Shown here: positions 25,562 through 35,600 of the stretch, in pieces
Numbering within the stretch: position 1 is the first letter of the stretch
How the letters are laid out: the number at the start of each line of letters is the position of its first letter
Assembly: GCA_020852515.1 (NCBI GenBank)
Contig: JADZAS010000011.1
Location: forward strand, 62,001 to 126,000
Reading direction: 5' to 3'
DNA from: Phycisphaerales bacterium
Lineage (GTDB): Bacteria > Planctomycetota > Phycisphaerae > Phycisphaerales > UBA5793
Length of the DNA: 64,000 nt
The notes under the pieces: generated by a model
Databases searched by the model: none
Told to the model about the DNA's origin: nothing
Seen by the model: the letters and a program-made list of their open reading frames with translations, nothing else
Made by a program: the position numbers and the translations under genes

Positions 25562-27497
25562 TGGATTCGTCCTGCTCGGGCCAGCCGGGCAGAAGGCCGC
25601 AGTCTTCCCAATGCGCGTCGAGCGACTGGTGCGGCGCTTCGAAGCGGGCGCGCAGCAGGTGCAGTTCATCGAACCACTTGACGGGAATCCCGTGCGAAGC
25701 GCCGAGCACGTGCGTCGGGCACGAGAGCACGCCGAGGCGCTGCGAACTGCGATGCGGCCGCAGCGCGCGGGCATACTGGAGCAGGCGCGCCAGCGCCGCG
25801 CGCTGTTGCTGCTCGGACTCTGCATTGAGATAGAGATCCACCTCGCGGCCGGCGAGGGTGACGCCCCAGCAATCCATGAAGCCGCTGTAGTTCGGTGGGA
25901 TGGGCTGGAATTGTCCGGTAGCCCGATCGCGATAGCCGAGGCGGTAGGCAACGGTCGGCTCAAAAAGCGTCGAGTGGTTCCAGTTGAAGTGCTGGTAGTT
26001 CGAGAATGGAAAGAAATCGGCGCTGTGCATGGCTGGTGCGACGGCGAGCATCGCGACGAGCCCCGCCGGCCAGGCCATCCACGCGCGCAGCGGCAACTCG
26101 GCGGGCGCTGGCTCAGGCGCCCGGCCCGGCATGAGACGCCGCCATGGAACCAGCACGCTCAAACCGGCAAGCGCCAAAGGCAGAAACAGAATGCCGCTGG
26201 TGAAAAAAATCACCGCGTGGGCGGCGATCATCATGCCCGGCACGATCCAGCGCGCCAGGCGCGACAGCAGCGCCAGCGGCCAGGCCAGTTCGAGTACCAT
26301 GGTCAGCAGCGCTGAGGCTTCACCCAGCCAGGGCCAGCGCAGGAAGAGGTCGCGCAGGCCGCGTGCGATGCCGTCGAGCCAGTCGGGCGGACTCGATCCC
26401 ATCCAGACGATCATCGCCGCGTAGAGCAGTTCAAGGTGCACGACTTTCCACCATGGTCCGTCGGTGATGACCTTCGACCAGCCGCAGATGAAGTACACGG
26501 CCGCGATGTACGCAGCCAGGGCGAATCCCAGTGCCGTGGCGGACGCTGAGACCGATCGGCCCCCGCGGGTGACAGCGCGCCAGGACGCCGGCCAGAGCGC
26601 CGCGATGACCAGCAGCGCTAGCATCGGATCGACGTCGGGAAGCTGACCCCGAAAGCGGTACGCCGTCCATTCGACGAGCAGCGTGACGGCCAGCGCGAGC
26701 CACAGGAGCCACCGGCGCAGGAGCGCCGCGGCCAGGAGTAGCAGCGCCACGGCCGCCGCCTGAACGACGGCGAGTTTCAGGGGGGTACTGAGCAGCGCCG
26801 AGCCGAGCCACTGGACACAGCGATCGAGCGCGCTCGGCGAGAGCGTGTGCAGCGCCGGGCCAATGAGGAGACGGGGAATGGCGGCATAGTCGGCGCTGGC
26901 CTCGCGCCATGCAATGTACACCAGCGCCACGCGCAAGATGCAGCGAAGATCGAATGGAGAGAACTGGATGGCGCCGGCGCTCAGCCGGGACGCGAGGCGC
27001 GGCCGCAGAGAAGCCACCGCGCCGCAAACGAGGTAAACGCCCGCGATCGCCAGAAACGCGGCGAGGTAGTTCGACCACGGCGCATCGCGCATCACGCGCT
27101 GAAGCAGCGAGCGGCGGAGGATAAGAAGGTACGCGCGGCCATTGGCGCGCGGATCGGAATTGTCGGTTGCGGAAAAGTAGAGCGTCGAGCCCCAAGGCGA
27201 GTACCGACCGCCGCCGGCGCTGCGGATGGCGCTGTGCATGTGGTCGATGGTGAGCGGCCGGCCGTCTTCAGTCAGGCTCACGCCGCGGCCGGGAAGCGGG
27301 CGACTGAAACCAAGGTCGGCGGCGCGAGCCGTGTAGCCGTAGCCGCCGTTGGAGCGGATGAGCGTCGGTTCAATCGGTCCCAGACGCAGCGCCGGCGCCG
27401 GCAGCAGGGGCGCGATGATCAGCAGCAGCCCGAGCAGCGCGACCATCCACGCGCGTCGGCGCCCCGGGTGAGTTGATGAGTCAGGTGCGTGGACCAT
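25545..27497 (-). CDS. HTTM-like polytopic membrane protein with cluster module
   Basis: 650 aa. A first transmembrane segment (WMVALLGLLLIIAPLL, about 17-32) is followed by a module copy outside the membrane (about 50-126: SLTEDGRPL, GGGRYSPW, LYFSATDNSDPRANGRAY). Many hydrophobic segments come next, and the YFICGWSKVITDGPWWKV block is typical of HTTM/DoxX-like proteins related to vitamin K-dependent carboxylase. The soluble C-terminal ~140 residues include SADFFPFSNYQHFNWN, seen in related proteins. ATG 27497 is the start. It converges on, and overlaps by 17 bases, the last cluster gene, but the shared module ties it functionally to that cluster. Enzymatic activity is unknown. Confidence 0.8.
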   Translation of the reverse strand: MVHAPDSSTHPGRRRAWMVALLGLLLIIAPLLPAPALRLGPIEPTLIRSNGGYGYTARAADLGFSRPLPGRGVSLTEDGRPLTIDHMHSAIRSAGGGRYSPWGSTLYFSATDNSDPRANGRAYLLILRRSLLQRVMRDAPWSNYLAAFLAIAGVYLVCGAVASLRPRLASRLSAGAIQFSPFDLRCILRVALVYIAWREASADYAAIPRLLIGPALHTLSPSALDRCVQWLGSALLSTPLKLAVVQAAAVALLLLAAALLRRWLLWLALAVTLLVEWTAYRFRGQLPDVDPMLALLVIAALWPASWRAVTRGGRSVSASATALGFALAAYIAAVYFICGWSKVITDGPWWKVVHLELLYAAMIVWMGSSPPDWLDGIARGLRDLFLRWPWLGEASALLTMVLELAWPLALLSRLARWIVPGMMIAAHAVIFFTSGILFLPLALAGLSVLVPWRRLMPGRAPEPAPAELPLRAWMAWPAGLVAMLAVAPAMHSADFFPFSNYQHFNWNHSTLFEPTVAYRLGYRDRATGQFQPIPPNYSGFMDCWGVTLAGREVDLYLNAESEQQQRAALARLLQYARALRPHRSSQRLGVLSCPTHVLGASHGIPVKWFDELHLLRARFEAPHQSLDAHWEDCGLLPGWPEQDESTTSQP

Positions 27498-27539
27498 ACC
27501 CGGCGTCAGTGTAGGGCTGCGCCGGCCGCGGCCGAACGC

Positions 27540-27830
27540 TCAACTCTGGCGCGGCAGGACGGTGACGTTGCGCCTCCCCTGGTTGCCGCGATCGTCCAGC
27601 GGGCCGCGGCGACCTGGAAACAGCCCCGTCAGCCGGTGCACGAGGCCGAGCACGCCAAAGACGAGGATCGCCAGCGTAAAGGCGATGAGCACGAGCAGCA
27701 CGATCGGCAGCAGGATAATCAGCACAAAGGTCATCAGGGCGGCGCGGACGACCCAGTTCGGCTGGGCGGCGATGCGCCGGTGCACCTGCCGAAATCGATC
27801 GGTGCCGAATGAAGAGTACTCAAACCGCAT
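27540..27830 (-). CDS. Small hypothetical membrane protein
   Basis: 96 aa with a charged N-terminus (MRFEYSSFGTDRF), a long hydrophobic stretch from about 28 to 60 (VRAALMTFVLIILLPIVLLV onward) that could be one or two membrane helices, and a basic tail. It lies 42 bases upstream of the HTTM-like gene on the same strand and may be co-transcribed. The ribosome site is weak. I do not recognise a family; absence of a better frame and the membrane pattern support it. Confidence 0.6.
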   Translation of the reverse strand: MRFEYSSFGTDRFRQVHRRIAAQPNWVVRAALMTFVLIILLPIVLLVLIAFTLAILVFGVLGLVHRLTGLFPGRRGPLDDRGNQGRRNVTVLPRQS

Positions 27831-27952
27831 GCCGGATCATAGGGAAACGCGGCGATCGGGTTCGGCCGAGTCCGGAAACGCCGCTTTGAATCCCGCTCAG
27901 CCGTGGCGTCAATGGTCGATTCCCTGTTTTCGAAGAGGTGCGGCGATTTCTG

Positions 27953-27981
27953 TTGACAAGTGCATCCGCATCCATCATTGT
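27953..27981 (+). promoter_or_regulatory. Candidate housekeeping promoter for the beta-helix gene
   Basis: A perfect TTGACA at 27953-27958 is followed after 17 bases by CATTGT, a weak -10 element, about 87 bases before the ATG at 28068. The -35 box is exact and the spacing is right, but the -10 matches only partly. Confidence 0.35.
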
Positions 27982-28067
27982 GTACGGATGGATTCTCGGT
28001 CCGGATAGCACATCCGGCGAGGCACACCGCAAGGCCGGGCACAGCGGCCACGACAGGAGGCACTCCA

Positions 28068-30260
28068 ATGTCGATTCGAACGACCTGCAGCATCGGTGCG
28101 CTCGCATTGGGCGCGGTTTTTTCATTCACCTCCATCGCCATCGCGCAGACCACGTACTACGTCAACGGCTCGTGCGGCGATGACTCGTGGACTGGACTTT
28201 CCCCAGTCTGCGAAGCGCCGAACGGACCAAAGGCCACGATCCAGGCGGGGATCAACGCGGCGGATCATTTCGACTCGGTCGAAGTCGCCGACGGCATCTA
28301 CACCGGACCCGGCAACAAGAACATCGAGTTCTTCCAGAAGGAGATGAGCATCCGATCTTCCGGCGGGCCGGAGCAGTGCATCATCGACTGTGAGAACGAC
28401 GGCCTTGGCTTCACCTTCTGCACGCTGCCCGATGATCGGCCGGTGACGATCGAGGGGTTCACGATCCGCAACGGGCGGCACGAATGGGCGGGAGGAATCT
28501 GCATCTCCTCAGCCGAGGTAACGATCGACAACTGCATCGTCGAGCAATGCGTCTCGGACGGCCGGAACGGGAACAGCACCGGCGGGATTCTCATTGCCGA
28601 TTCTCCTGTTCGCATCCTTCGGACGATCATCCGCTCAAATCGAGTCAGCGGGAATCCGGGATACAGCGACGGATTCAACGGAGGCGGTATCAGCATTGCA
28701 GGTTCACCATGGGAAGAAGTGCTGATCGAAGACTCGGTCATCGAAGGTAACGAAGTGGAGTCCACAAACCGTTTCCTCAGCGCCCGGGGCGGAGGAATTG
28801 CAGTTCGAGAGGCCGGCAGCCTTCACATGCGCCGGTGCACTGTGGCCGGCAATCGCGTCGTGGGCTATTCCGAGCTGTATCGCCCATCTGGCGGAGGCGG
28901 GATTTACATCGATGGTCGGTTTGGAGCCACGCTGATCGAAGACTCAACCATTCGAGACAACGTGGTCGTCGCACTGGAAGGCGAAGTCCTTTCACGGGGC
29001 GGCGGCGCCTGGCTCTTCGGCGACGTGTCGGTGCAAGGCTGCACCATCATCGAGAACGAGGCGTCTCTCGGAGGCGGCCTGTATCTGGGATCGGACTACT
29101 CACGCACTCTGTCGCTGGACGACGTGGAGGTCGCCAGGAACAACGCGCGCGCCGACGGCGGCGGAATCTACTACTCATCGTCCAACAGCAGCAATGCCAC
29201 TCTGCAGCGCGTTCGCCTCGTGAACAACCACGCGGAACGCGATGGCGGCGGGGCTTATGCAACCGCGGGCCAATGGGATTGGTGCACGATTCAAGGCAAT
29301 ACTGCCGCGCGCCACGGCGGCGGCGCCTACGTGGCCCCGGAGGCGTTTCTCACCTATCCGTGGCACTTCGCGCAGTCCACGATGAGCGGAAACCGGGCTG
29401 GCGCGGACGGCGGGGCTCTCTACTCCAACTCCGATCTCAGCTTGAGTGAATGCCTGATATTCGGCAATTCGTCGATTGGACGCGGGGGAGGAGCATTCGT
29501 CAAAGAGCTTGACGGTCTCTACCACACGAAGCGATCGACGATCGTGGACAATGCTGCTGGAAGCGGAGCAGGCGGTATCCACATCGAGTCCGCGGACGAA
29601 ATCAGGGAGAATCCGTTCAGCATGGTGATCTGGCGCAATTCACCGACGTCCGTCGTTGATCAGTCGGGCTTGCTGCAATTCGCGCGAAGCAATATCGAAG
29701 GTGGCTGGTTCGGGGTTGGGAACATCGATGCCGATCCTCGTTTTGTGGACCCGGGCGCCGGTGACTATCGCCTTTCAGGGGGTTCGCCCTGCATTGATGC
29801 AGGCGACAATCGCTCAATCTACACGGAAGTCGATCTCTCCGGCCAACCGCGGCGGGTGAACGATGCCGGCATGCCGGACGCCGGTTACGGACTTGGCGCC
29901 CTCGCGGACATGGGCTGCTACGAGTTCCAGGGGACGAGCAGCGGATTCATCGCCGTGCATCCGCGGCCTGGAGTCGCTGGGCGCGAGAACCAGTTGCAGG
30001 CCGCCGGAGCAACGCCGGGCAATGTCGTGTACTTCGTGTATGGGTTTGCAGCCGGCTCGACGGGCGTGCCGGGGTGTCCGGGCGTGAACGTCGAGATCGC
30101 CAATCCGCGCATCGCGGCGCAGGCCGCGGCCGATGGCAGCGGTTACGCGTCCGCGATCATCAGTATTTCGAGCGCGGCTGCGGGGCGCGGGATCGTGCTC
30201 CAGGCGGTCGATCAGGACGCGTGTGGCGTGAGCAACGTGGTGGGGTATCGGTTCCCATGA
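28068..30260 (+). CDS. Secreted right-handed beta-helix repeat protein
   Basis: 730 aa from ATG 28068 (AGGAGG nine bases upstream). A signal peptide ends at IAIAQ, followed by TTYYVNGSCGDDSWTG and KATIQAGINAA, the usual entry of surface beta-helix proteins. The middle has many short rungs such as VTIDNCIVEQC, GGGIYIDG and NNARADGGGIYY. These suggest a right-handed parallel beta-helix as in pectin-lyase-like and polymorphic outer-membrane proteins. The last ~105 residues (from about 625) form a distinct domain (GNVVYFVYGF, GCPGVNVEIANPRI, QDACGVSN) shared with the next gene and, more distantly, with the protein at 1086-3536. Lyase or adhesin function cannot be told from sequence. Confidence 0.88.
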   Translation: MSIRTTCSIGALALGAVFSFTSIAIAQTTYYVNGSCGDDSWTGLSPVCEAPNGPKATIQAGINAADHFDSVEVADGIYTGPGNKNIEFFQKEMSIRSSGGPEQCIIDCENDGLGFTFCTLPDDRPVTIEGFTIRNGRHEWAGGICISSAEVTIDNCIVEQCVSDGRNGNSTGGILIADSPVRILRTIIRSNRVSGNPGYSDGFNGGGISIAGSPWEEVLIEDSVIEGNEVESTNRFLSARGGGIAVREAGSLHMRRCTVAGNRVVGYSELYRPSGGGGIYIDGRFGATLIEDSTIRDNVVVALEGEVLSRGGGAWLFGDVSVQGCTIIENEASLGGGLYLGSDYSRTLSLDDVEVARNNARADGGGIYYSSSNSSNATLQRVRLVNNHAERDGGGAYATAGQWDWCTIQGNTAARHGGGAYVAPEAFLTYPWHFAQSTMSGNRAGADGGALYSNSDLSLSECLIFGNSSIGRGGGAFVKELDGLYHTKRSTIVDNAAGSGAGGIHIESADEIRENPFSMVIWRNSPTSVVDQSGLLQFARSNIEGGWFGVGNIDADPRFVDPGAGDYRLSGGSPCIDAGDNRSIYTEVDLSGQPRRVNDAGMPDAGYGLGALADMGCYEFQGTSSGFIAVHPRPGVAGRENQLQAAGATPGNVVYFVYGFAAGSTGVPGCPGVNVEIANPRIAAQAAADGSGYASAIISISSAAAGRGIVLQAVDQDACGVSNVVGYRFP

Positions 30261-30331
30261 CGTGGATCGTCAACAGCTCAAGAGTGGTCTGAGGGCGGCC
30301 AGGCACAGCGGCCAGAATGGGAGTACGCATC

Positions 30332-32443
30332 ATGTTGTTCATCAGTCGATTCGCAGTCGGTGCGCTCGCATTGGGCGCGGTTCTTCCATTCACCTCCATC
30401 GCCATCGCGCAGACGACGTACTACGTCAACGGCTCGTGCGGGGACGACTCGTGGACGGGACTCAGCCCGGTCTGCGAAGCGCCAAACGGACCCAAAGCCA
30501 CCATCCAGGCGGGCATCAACGCCGCGGACCACTTCGACAGCGTCGAAGTCGCGGATGGCATTTACACCGGCCCCGGCAACAAGAACCTCGAGTTCTTCGA
30601 GAAGTAGATGAGCATTCGCTCCGCCGGCGGCCCGGCCAATTGCATCATCGACTGCGAAAACGATGGCCTCGGCTTCACGTTCTGCACGCTCCCCGACGAT
30701 CGGCCGGTCACCATCGAAGGCTTCACGATCCGCGATGGGCGCGGCGTCTTTGCCGGCGGCATCTGCATCGCGGCGGCGGAGGTCACCATCGACAACTGCG
30801 TCATTGAGCAGTGTGTAGGCACCGGCGACGGTATTACCCACTTCAGCGGAGGTCTGATGATCTTCCAATCGCCCGTGCTGATCACAAACACCATCATCCG
30901 AGGAAACTTCGCAGGATCGTACCGCGGCGCGACGGGCGCGGGAATCCATGCCTATGGATACTCTGACCTGACGATTGAGGACACCAGAATTGAAGACAAT
31001 GAAGCAGCTGGTCCTGCCGGGGGTGGTGCGTATATCGACCGGAATAGCCGTCTGGTCATGCGACGTTGCTCTGTCAGCGGAAACCATCTGGCCTCACCGG
31101 ATTACCGCGGCGTCGGCGGCGGCATTTACGCAGGCGCGTACGTCAAAGGCTCTTCTATTACTGAAACAGACATTTCAGCAAACTGGATTTCAACGGACGA
31201 TCCAGAGGACACATCGTTCGGAGGTGGCGCCTATCTCACCTACTACTGCGACATCAGCAATTGTTCCGTAACGGGGAATCGCGCAAATAATGGTGGTGGG
31301 ATCTTCTTCGACAGCGACAGGGTCAAATTGCGCGACATCCTGATTGCCGACAACTACGCCTCGTTGGACGGCGGCGGATGCTACTCGGAAGGTAATGGAT
31401 ACGAGACTATCGAACGAGTCCGGTTGCTGCGGAATTCGGCCGGCCGCGATGGTGGAGGCGCATTCTCGTATCAAACGCAACAGTGGTCCCACGGCGAAAT
31501 CGCAGGAAACACGGCGGAGCGAAATGGCGGTGGACTGTACGGCTTGGCCGTCGGAGTTAGGCAGTGCCGCATTCTTGATAATCGATCGGGTCAAGACGGG
31601 GCAGGCATCTACACAGAGTTCGGTGCCGTCGTGAGCAGTACGCTCATCGCCGGCAATCGCGCTGAAGGATCCGGCGGCGGAGTTTTCGAGAGAGACTCCG
31701 ATGGTTACAGCCGCAATGTGACCGTCGTGGCGAATTCAAGCCGTACAGGGGGCGGCGGAGTGCACATTGAGGGCGCCGGCCATAGCGACCCTGCGATGTT
31801 CGGCAGCATAGTTTTCGGCAATTCGCCGACCTCGATCGCCGACGCGTCAGGTATGCTCATCGTCGAGCATTGCAACGTCGAGGGCGGCTGGCCGGGCGTT
31901 GGCAATCTCGATGTTGATCCAAGATTCATCGATCCCGCCAATGACGATTACCGCCTCGGTCCAGCCTCGCCCTGCATCGACTCTGGCGACAATCGTCAGG
32001 TCGACGAGGGCAAAGACCTCGCAGGATTGCCGCGGCGGATGGATGATCGAGGCATGCCCGACGCCGGCATCGGCTTGAATGCCATCGTTGACATGGGCTG
32101 CTACGAGTTCCAGGGAACAAGCACCGGCTTCATCGCCGTGCATCCGAGGCCGGGGGTGGCGGGGCGCGACAACCAGTTGCAGGCCGCCGGAGCAACGCCG
32201 GGGAATGTCGTGTACTTCGTGTATGGCTTTGCAACCGGCTCGACGGGCGTGCCCGGCTGTCCCGGCTTGACCATCGACATCGCCAACCCGCGCATCGCCG
32301 CGCAAAGCACCGCCGACGCCAACGGCTACGCGTCGAAGATCATCAACATCCCAAGCGCCGCCAGCGGCCGCGCGATCATCCTCCAGGCGGTCGATCGCGA
32401 TGCGTGCGCTGTGAGCAACGCCATCGGCTACCGGTTCCCGTAA
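30332..32443 (+). pseudogene. Tandem copy of the beta-helix gene interrupted by an in-frame TAG
   Basis: A paralogue of the preceding gene starting at ATG 30332 (signal peptide MLFISRFAVGALALGAVLPF). After 91 codons a TAG stands at 30605-30607 where the intact copy has GAG (28341-28343). The frame then stays open for 611 codons through the beta-rungs and the same C-terminal domain. The first ~60 mature residues are almost identical between the copies although many codons differ synonymously, so the protein was selected for long after duplication. The stop is therefore recent, or is read through, or is a base-calling error. The ATG right after TAG has no ribosome site and would give a protein without a signal peptide. 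Confidence 0.8.
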
Positions 32444-32453
32444 CGGAAGGCAA

Positions 32454-32533
32454 CCTCACGCAGAGTCGCAGAGATCGCAGAGGTATTCGAGTCAATGACT
32501 CGACTCTGCGCACTCCACGGCTCCCGCGTGAGG
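32454..32533. repeat. Imperfect inverted repeat, GCAGAG family, copy 2
   Basis: The left arm 32454-32482 (cctcacgcagagtcgcagag onward) pairs imperfectly with 32504-32533 (ending gcgtgagg). Inside it TCGAGTCA and TGACTCGA (32487-32503) are perfect complements. It starts ten bases after the stop of the upstream gene, just as copy 1 (5376-5587) does after trpE, and uses the same CGCAGAG units. It is the main feature of the 238-base gap before dnaE. Confidence 0.75.
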
Positions 32534-32681
32534 CCGGGCGTTCACTCTGGATAACCTGTCAGTTGCTTGCCTGCGGCCGCTGCACCTGCCATAGTGGTGC
32601 GCCGACATCGGTGCAGCGACATCTTGTGTCCTTGGCTGCCCTCGCTCTTCCCCCGGCCCCGAACCCGCTACGATCCTGACA

Positions 32682-35600
32682 ATGACCAAACAGAATCCCC
32701 CCCGCTTCGCTCACCTCCACCTGCACACCGAGTACAGCCTGCTCGATGGCGGCAATCGCATCGACAAACTGGTCCAGCGCGTCCGCGAGCTGGGCATGGA
32801 CACCGTCGCCATGACCGACCACGGCAACGTGTTCGGCGCGGTCGAGTTCTACACCCAGGCGAAGGAAGCGGGCATCAAGCCCATTCTCGGCATTGAAGCC
32901 TACGTCGCGCCGGGCGATCGGCGCGACCGGCAGTTTACGGGCGTGGCCGACGGCGGGTTTCACCTCGTGCTGCTCGCCGAGAACGAGCAGGGCTGGCGGA
33001 ACATTCTCAAACTGACGAGCGATTCGTTCCTCAACGGCTTCTACTTCAAGCCGCGCATGGACAAGACCACGCTCGAGCAGTGGGCCGATGGGCTCATCGC
33101 CATCAACGGCCACCTGGGCAGCAGCATCGCGCATCACCTGCTGCGCTTCGCCCAGAACCCCGAAACGGAGTCGCACTGGAATGCGGCGGTGGAAGAGGCG
33201 AAGTGGCACGCCCGCATCTTCAAGCCCGGCGAGAGTGGCGAGCCGCGCTTCTACATCGAACTCCAGCGCCACGGCGTGCCCGAGCAGGATGCGATCAACC
33301 CGCACCTGATTCGCCTTGCACGGGAACTCGAACTGCCTCTCGTATGCGACAACGACGCGCACTTCATGCGCGCCGAAGACTACGACGCCCACGACACGCT
33401 CTGCTGCATCTCGATGGCGAAGGTGAAGACGGAAGAGAACCGTCTGCGCTACCCGCGCGACCTCTACGTCAAGAGCCCGGAGCAAATGGCCGAACTCTTC
33501 CCCGACGTGCCCGAGGCGATGGAGAACACGCTGCGCATCGCCGAGCGCTGCAACGTGGACCTGCCTGCCGGGCAGAATCATGCTCCGGTGGTCAAGCCGG
33601 TCATTCCGAAGGACAAGTTCAAATACACGACCGGCGACCGGACGAAGTGGTACACCGAGTTCTGCGCCCGCTACGACCTCGAACCATTCGATGCGATGCG
33701 CGACAAGGAAACGCCCGACGAGTTGAAGCAGCGCTGCGACCGGGCGCTGCGCGAACTTTGCGACGCGGGCCTGATCTGGCGCTACGGGCCCGACGGAGTA
33801 ACGGAGGAGATCCGTGCGCGACTCGATCGCGAACTGCGCATCCTCGCCGACAAGTCGATCTCGGCGTACTTCCTCATCGTGTGGGATTTCGTCAACTGGG
33901 CGCGGCAGCGCGGCATCCCCGCCAACGCGCGCGGCTCGGGCGTGGGCACCATGGTCGGCTACGTGCTGGGCCTCTCCAACGCCTGCCCCGTGCGATACGG
34001 CCTGCTCTTTGAGCGCTTCACCGACCCCGATCGCAGCGAGTATCCCGATATCGACATCGACATCTGCCAGGATGGCCGCGGCGCGGTCATCGAGTACGTG
34101 CGCCAGAAGTACGGCCACGTGGCGCAGATCATCACCTTCGGCACGCTCAAGGCGCGGGCGGCCATCAAAGACGTCGGACGCGTGCTCGGCCTGCTGCCGG
34201 GCGAAACGCAGCGGCTCGCCAACATGGTCCCCGACGGGCTCAACGTCTCGATCGATGATGCGCTCGAGAAAGAGCCCGACCTCCGCAAGGAGTACGACTC
34301 GCGGCCGGAGATCCGGACGCTCATCGACACGGCCAAGGCGCTCGAGGGGCAGGTGCGGCACACCGGCGTGCACGCCGCGGGCGTGGTCATCGCCACCCAG
34401 CCGCTGGACAACATCATCCCGCTGGCCCGCCCGACAGGCGCCAAGGCGGGCGAAGGCGAAGCGATCACGCAGTGGGACGGACCGACGGTCGAGAAGTTCG
34501 GCCTCCTGAAGATGGACTTCCTCGGTCTGCGCACGCTTTCAATCATCGAGCGCGCCAAGCAACTCATCCGCGAGTCGCTCAGCGAACAGGCGATTCGCCA
34601 GGCGCTGGACATCGACGATCCGAATCGCGATCCGCTCGATCTCGATCGCCTGACGTACGACGACCCGCGCGTATTCGAACTCTTCCAGCGCGGCGACACC
34701 GCGGGCGTGTTCCAGTTCGAGTCCGGCGGCATGCGCAAACTGCTCATGGAGATGCGCCCGGACCGGCTCGAAGACCTCATCGCCGCCAACGCGCTCTATC
34801 GACCCGGTCCGATGGATCTCATTCCAGACTACAACCGCCGCAAGCACGGCGAGCAGCCCGTGCCGCAGGTGCACCCGATCGTCGATCGCTTCACCGCGGA
34901 AACGTATGGCGTGATGGTGTACCAGGAGCAGGTCATGCAGATCTGCCACGAACTGGGCGGCATTCCGCTGCGCGCCGCGTATACGCTCATCAAAGCCATC
35001 TCGAAGAAGAAAGAGAAGGTCATCAACGCCGAGCGACCGGTCTTCATCGCGGGAGCCGTGAAGCAGGGGCTCGAAGCGCGCAAGGCCGAGGAACTCTTCG
35101 ATCTCATCCTCAAGTTTGCCGGCTACGGCTTCAACAAGAGCCATTCGACCGGCTATGCGATCGTGGCCTACCAGACGGCCTACCTGAAGACCTACTTCCC
35201 GAACCAATACATGGCCGCCACGCTCACGTACGAGTCGCAGGCGCAGAAGGTCGCGGACTGGATTGCGTACCTCGAAGATTGCCGGCGGGCTGTGTTCCCC
35301 GACGGCCACGTGGGCATCGACGTGCAGCCGCCGGACATCAACCTTTCGGCTTCGGACTTCTCGGTGGTGTTCGATGCGGATGAGCCGCGCGACCACAACC
35401 ACGGGCACGTTCGTTTCGGATTGCGAGCGCTCAAGGGGGCCGGTGAGAAGGCCATCGCCGCGGTCGTCGAGGAGCGCGTCAGGCAGGGTCCGTACCGGTC
35501 TCTCTACCACTTCTGCGAGCGCGTACCGCTCACGATCGTAAACAAGGCGACGATCGAGGCGCTCATCAAGGCCGGGGCGTTTGACTCTGTGCACGGCATG

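Noticed and set aside
30608-32443. A separate 611-aa gene starting at the ATG after the TAG
   Set aside because: No ribosome site, no signal peptide, and the sequence continues the upstream frame exactly as in the intact paralogue.
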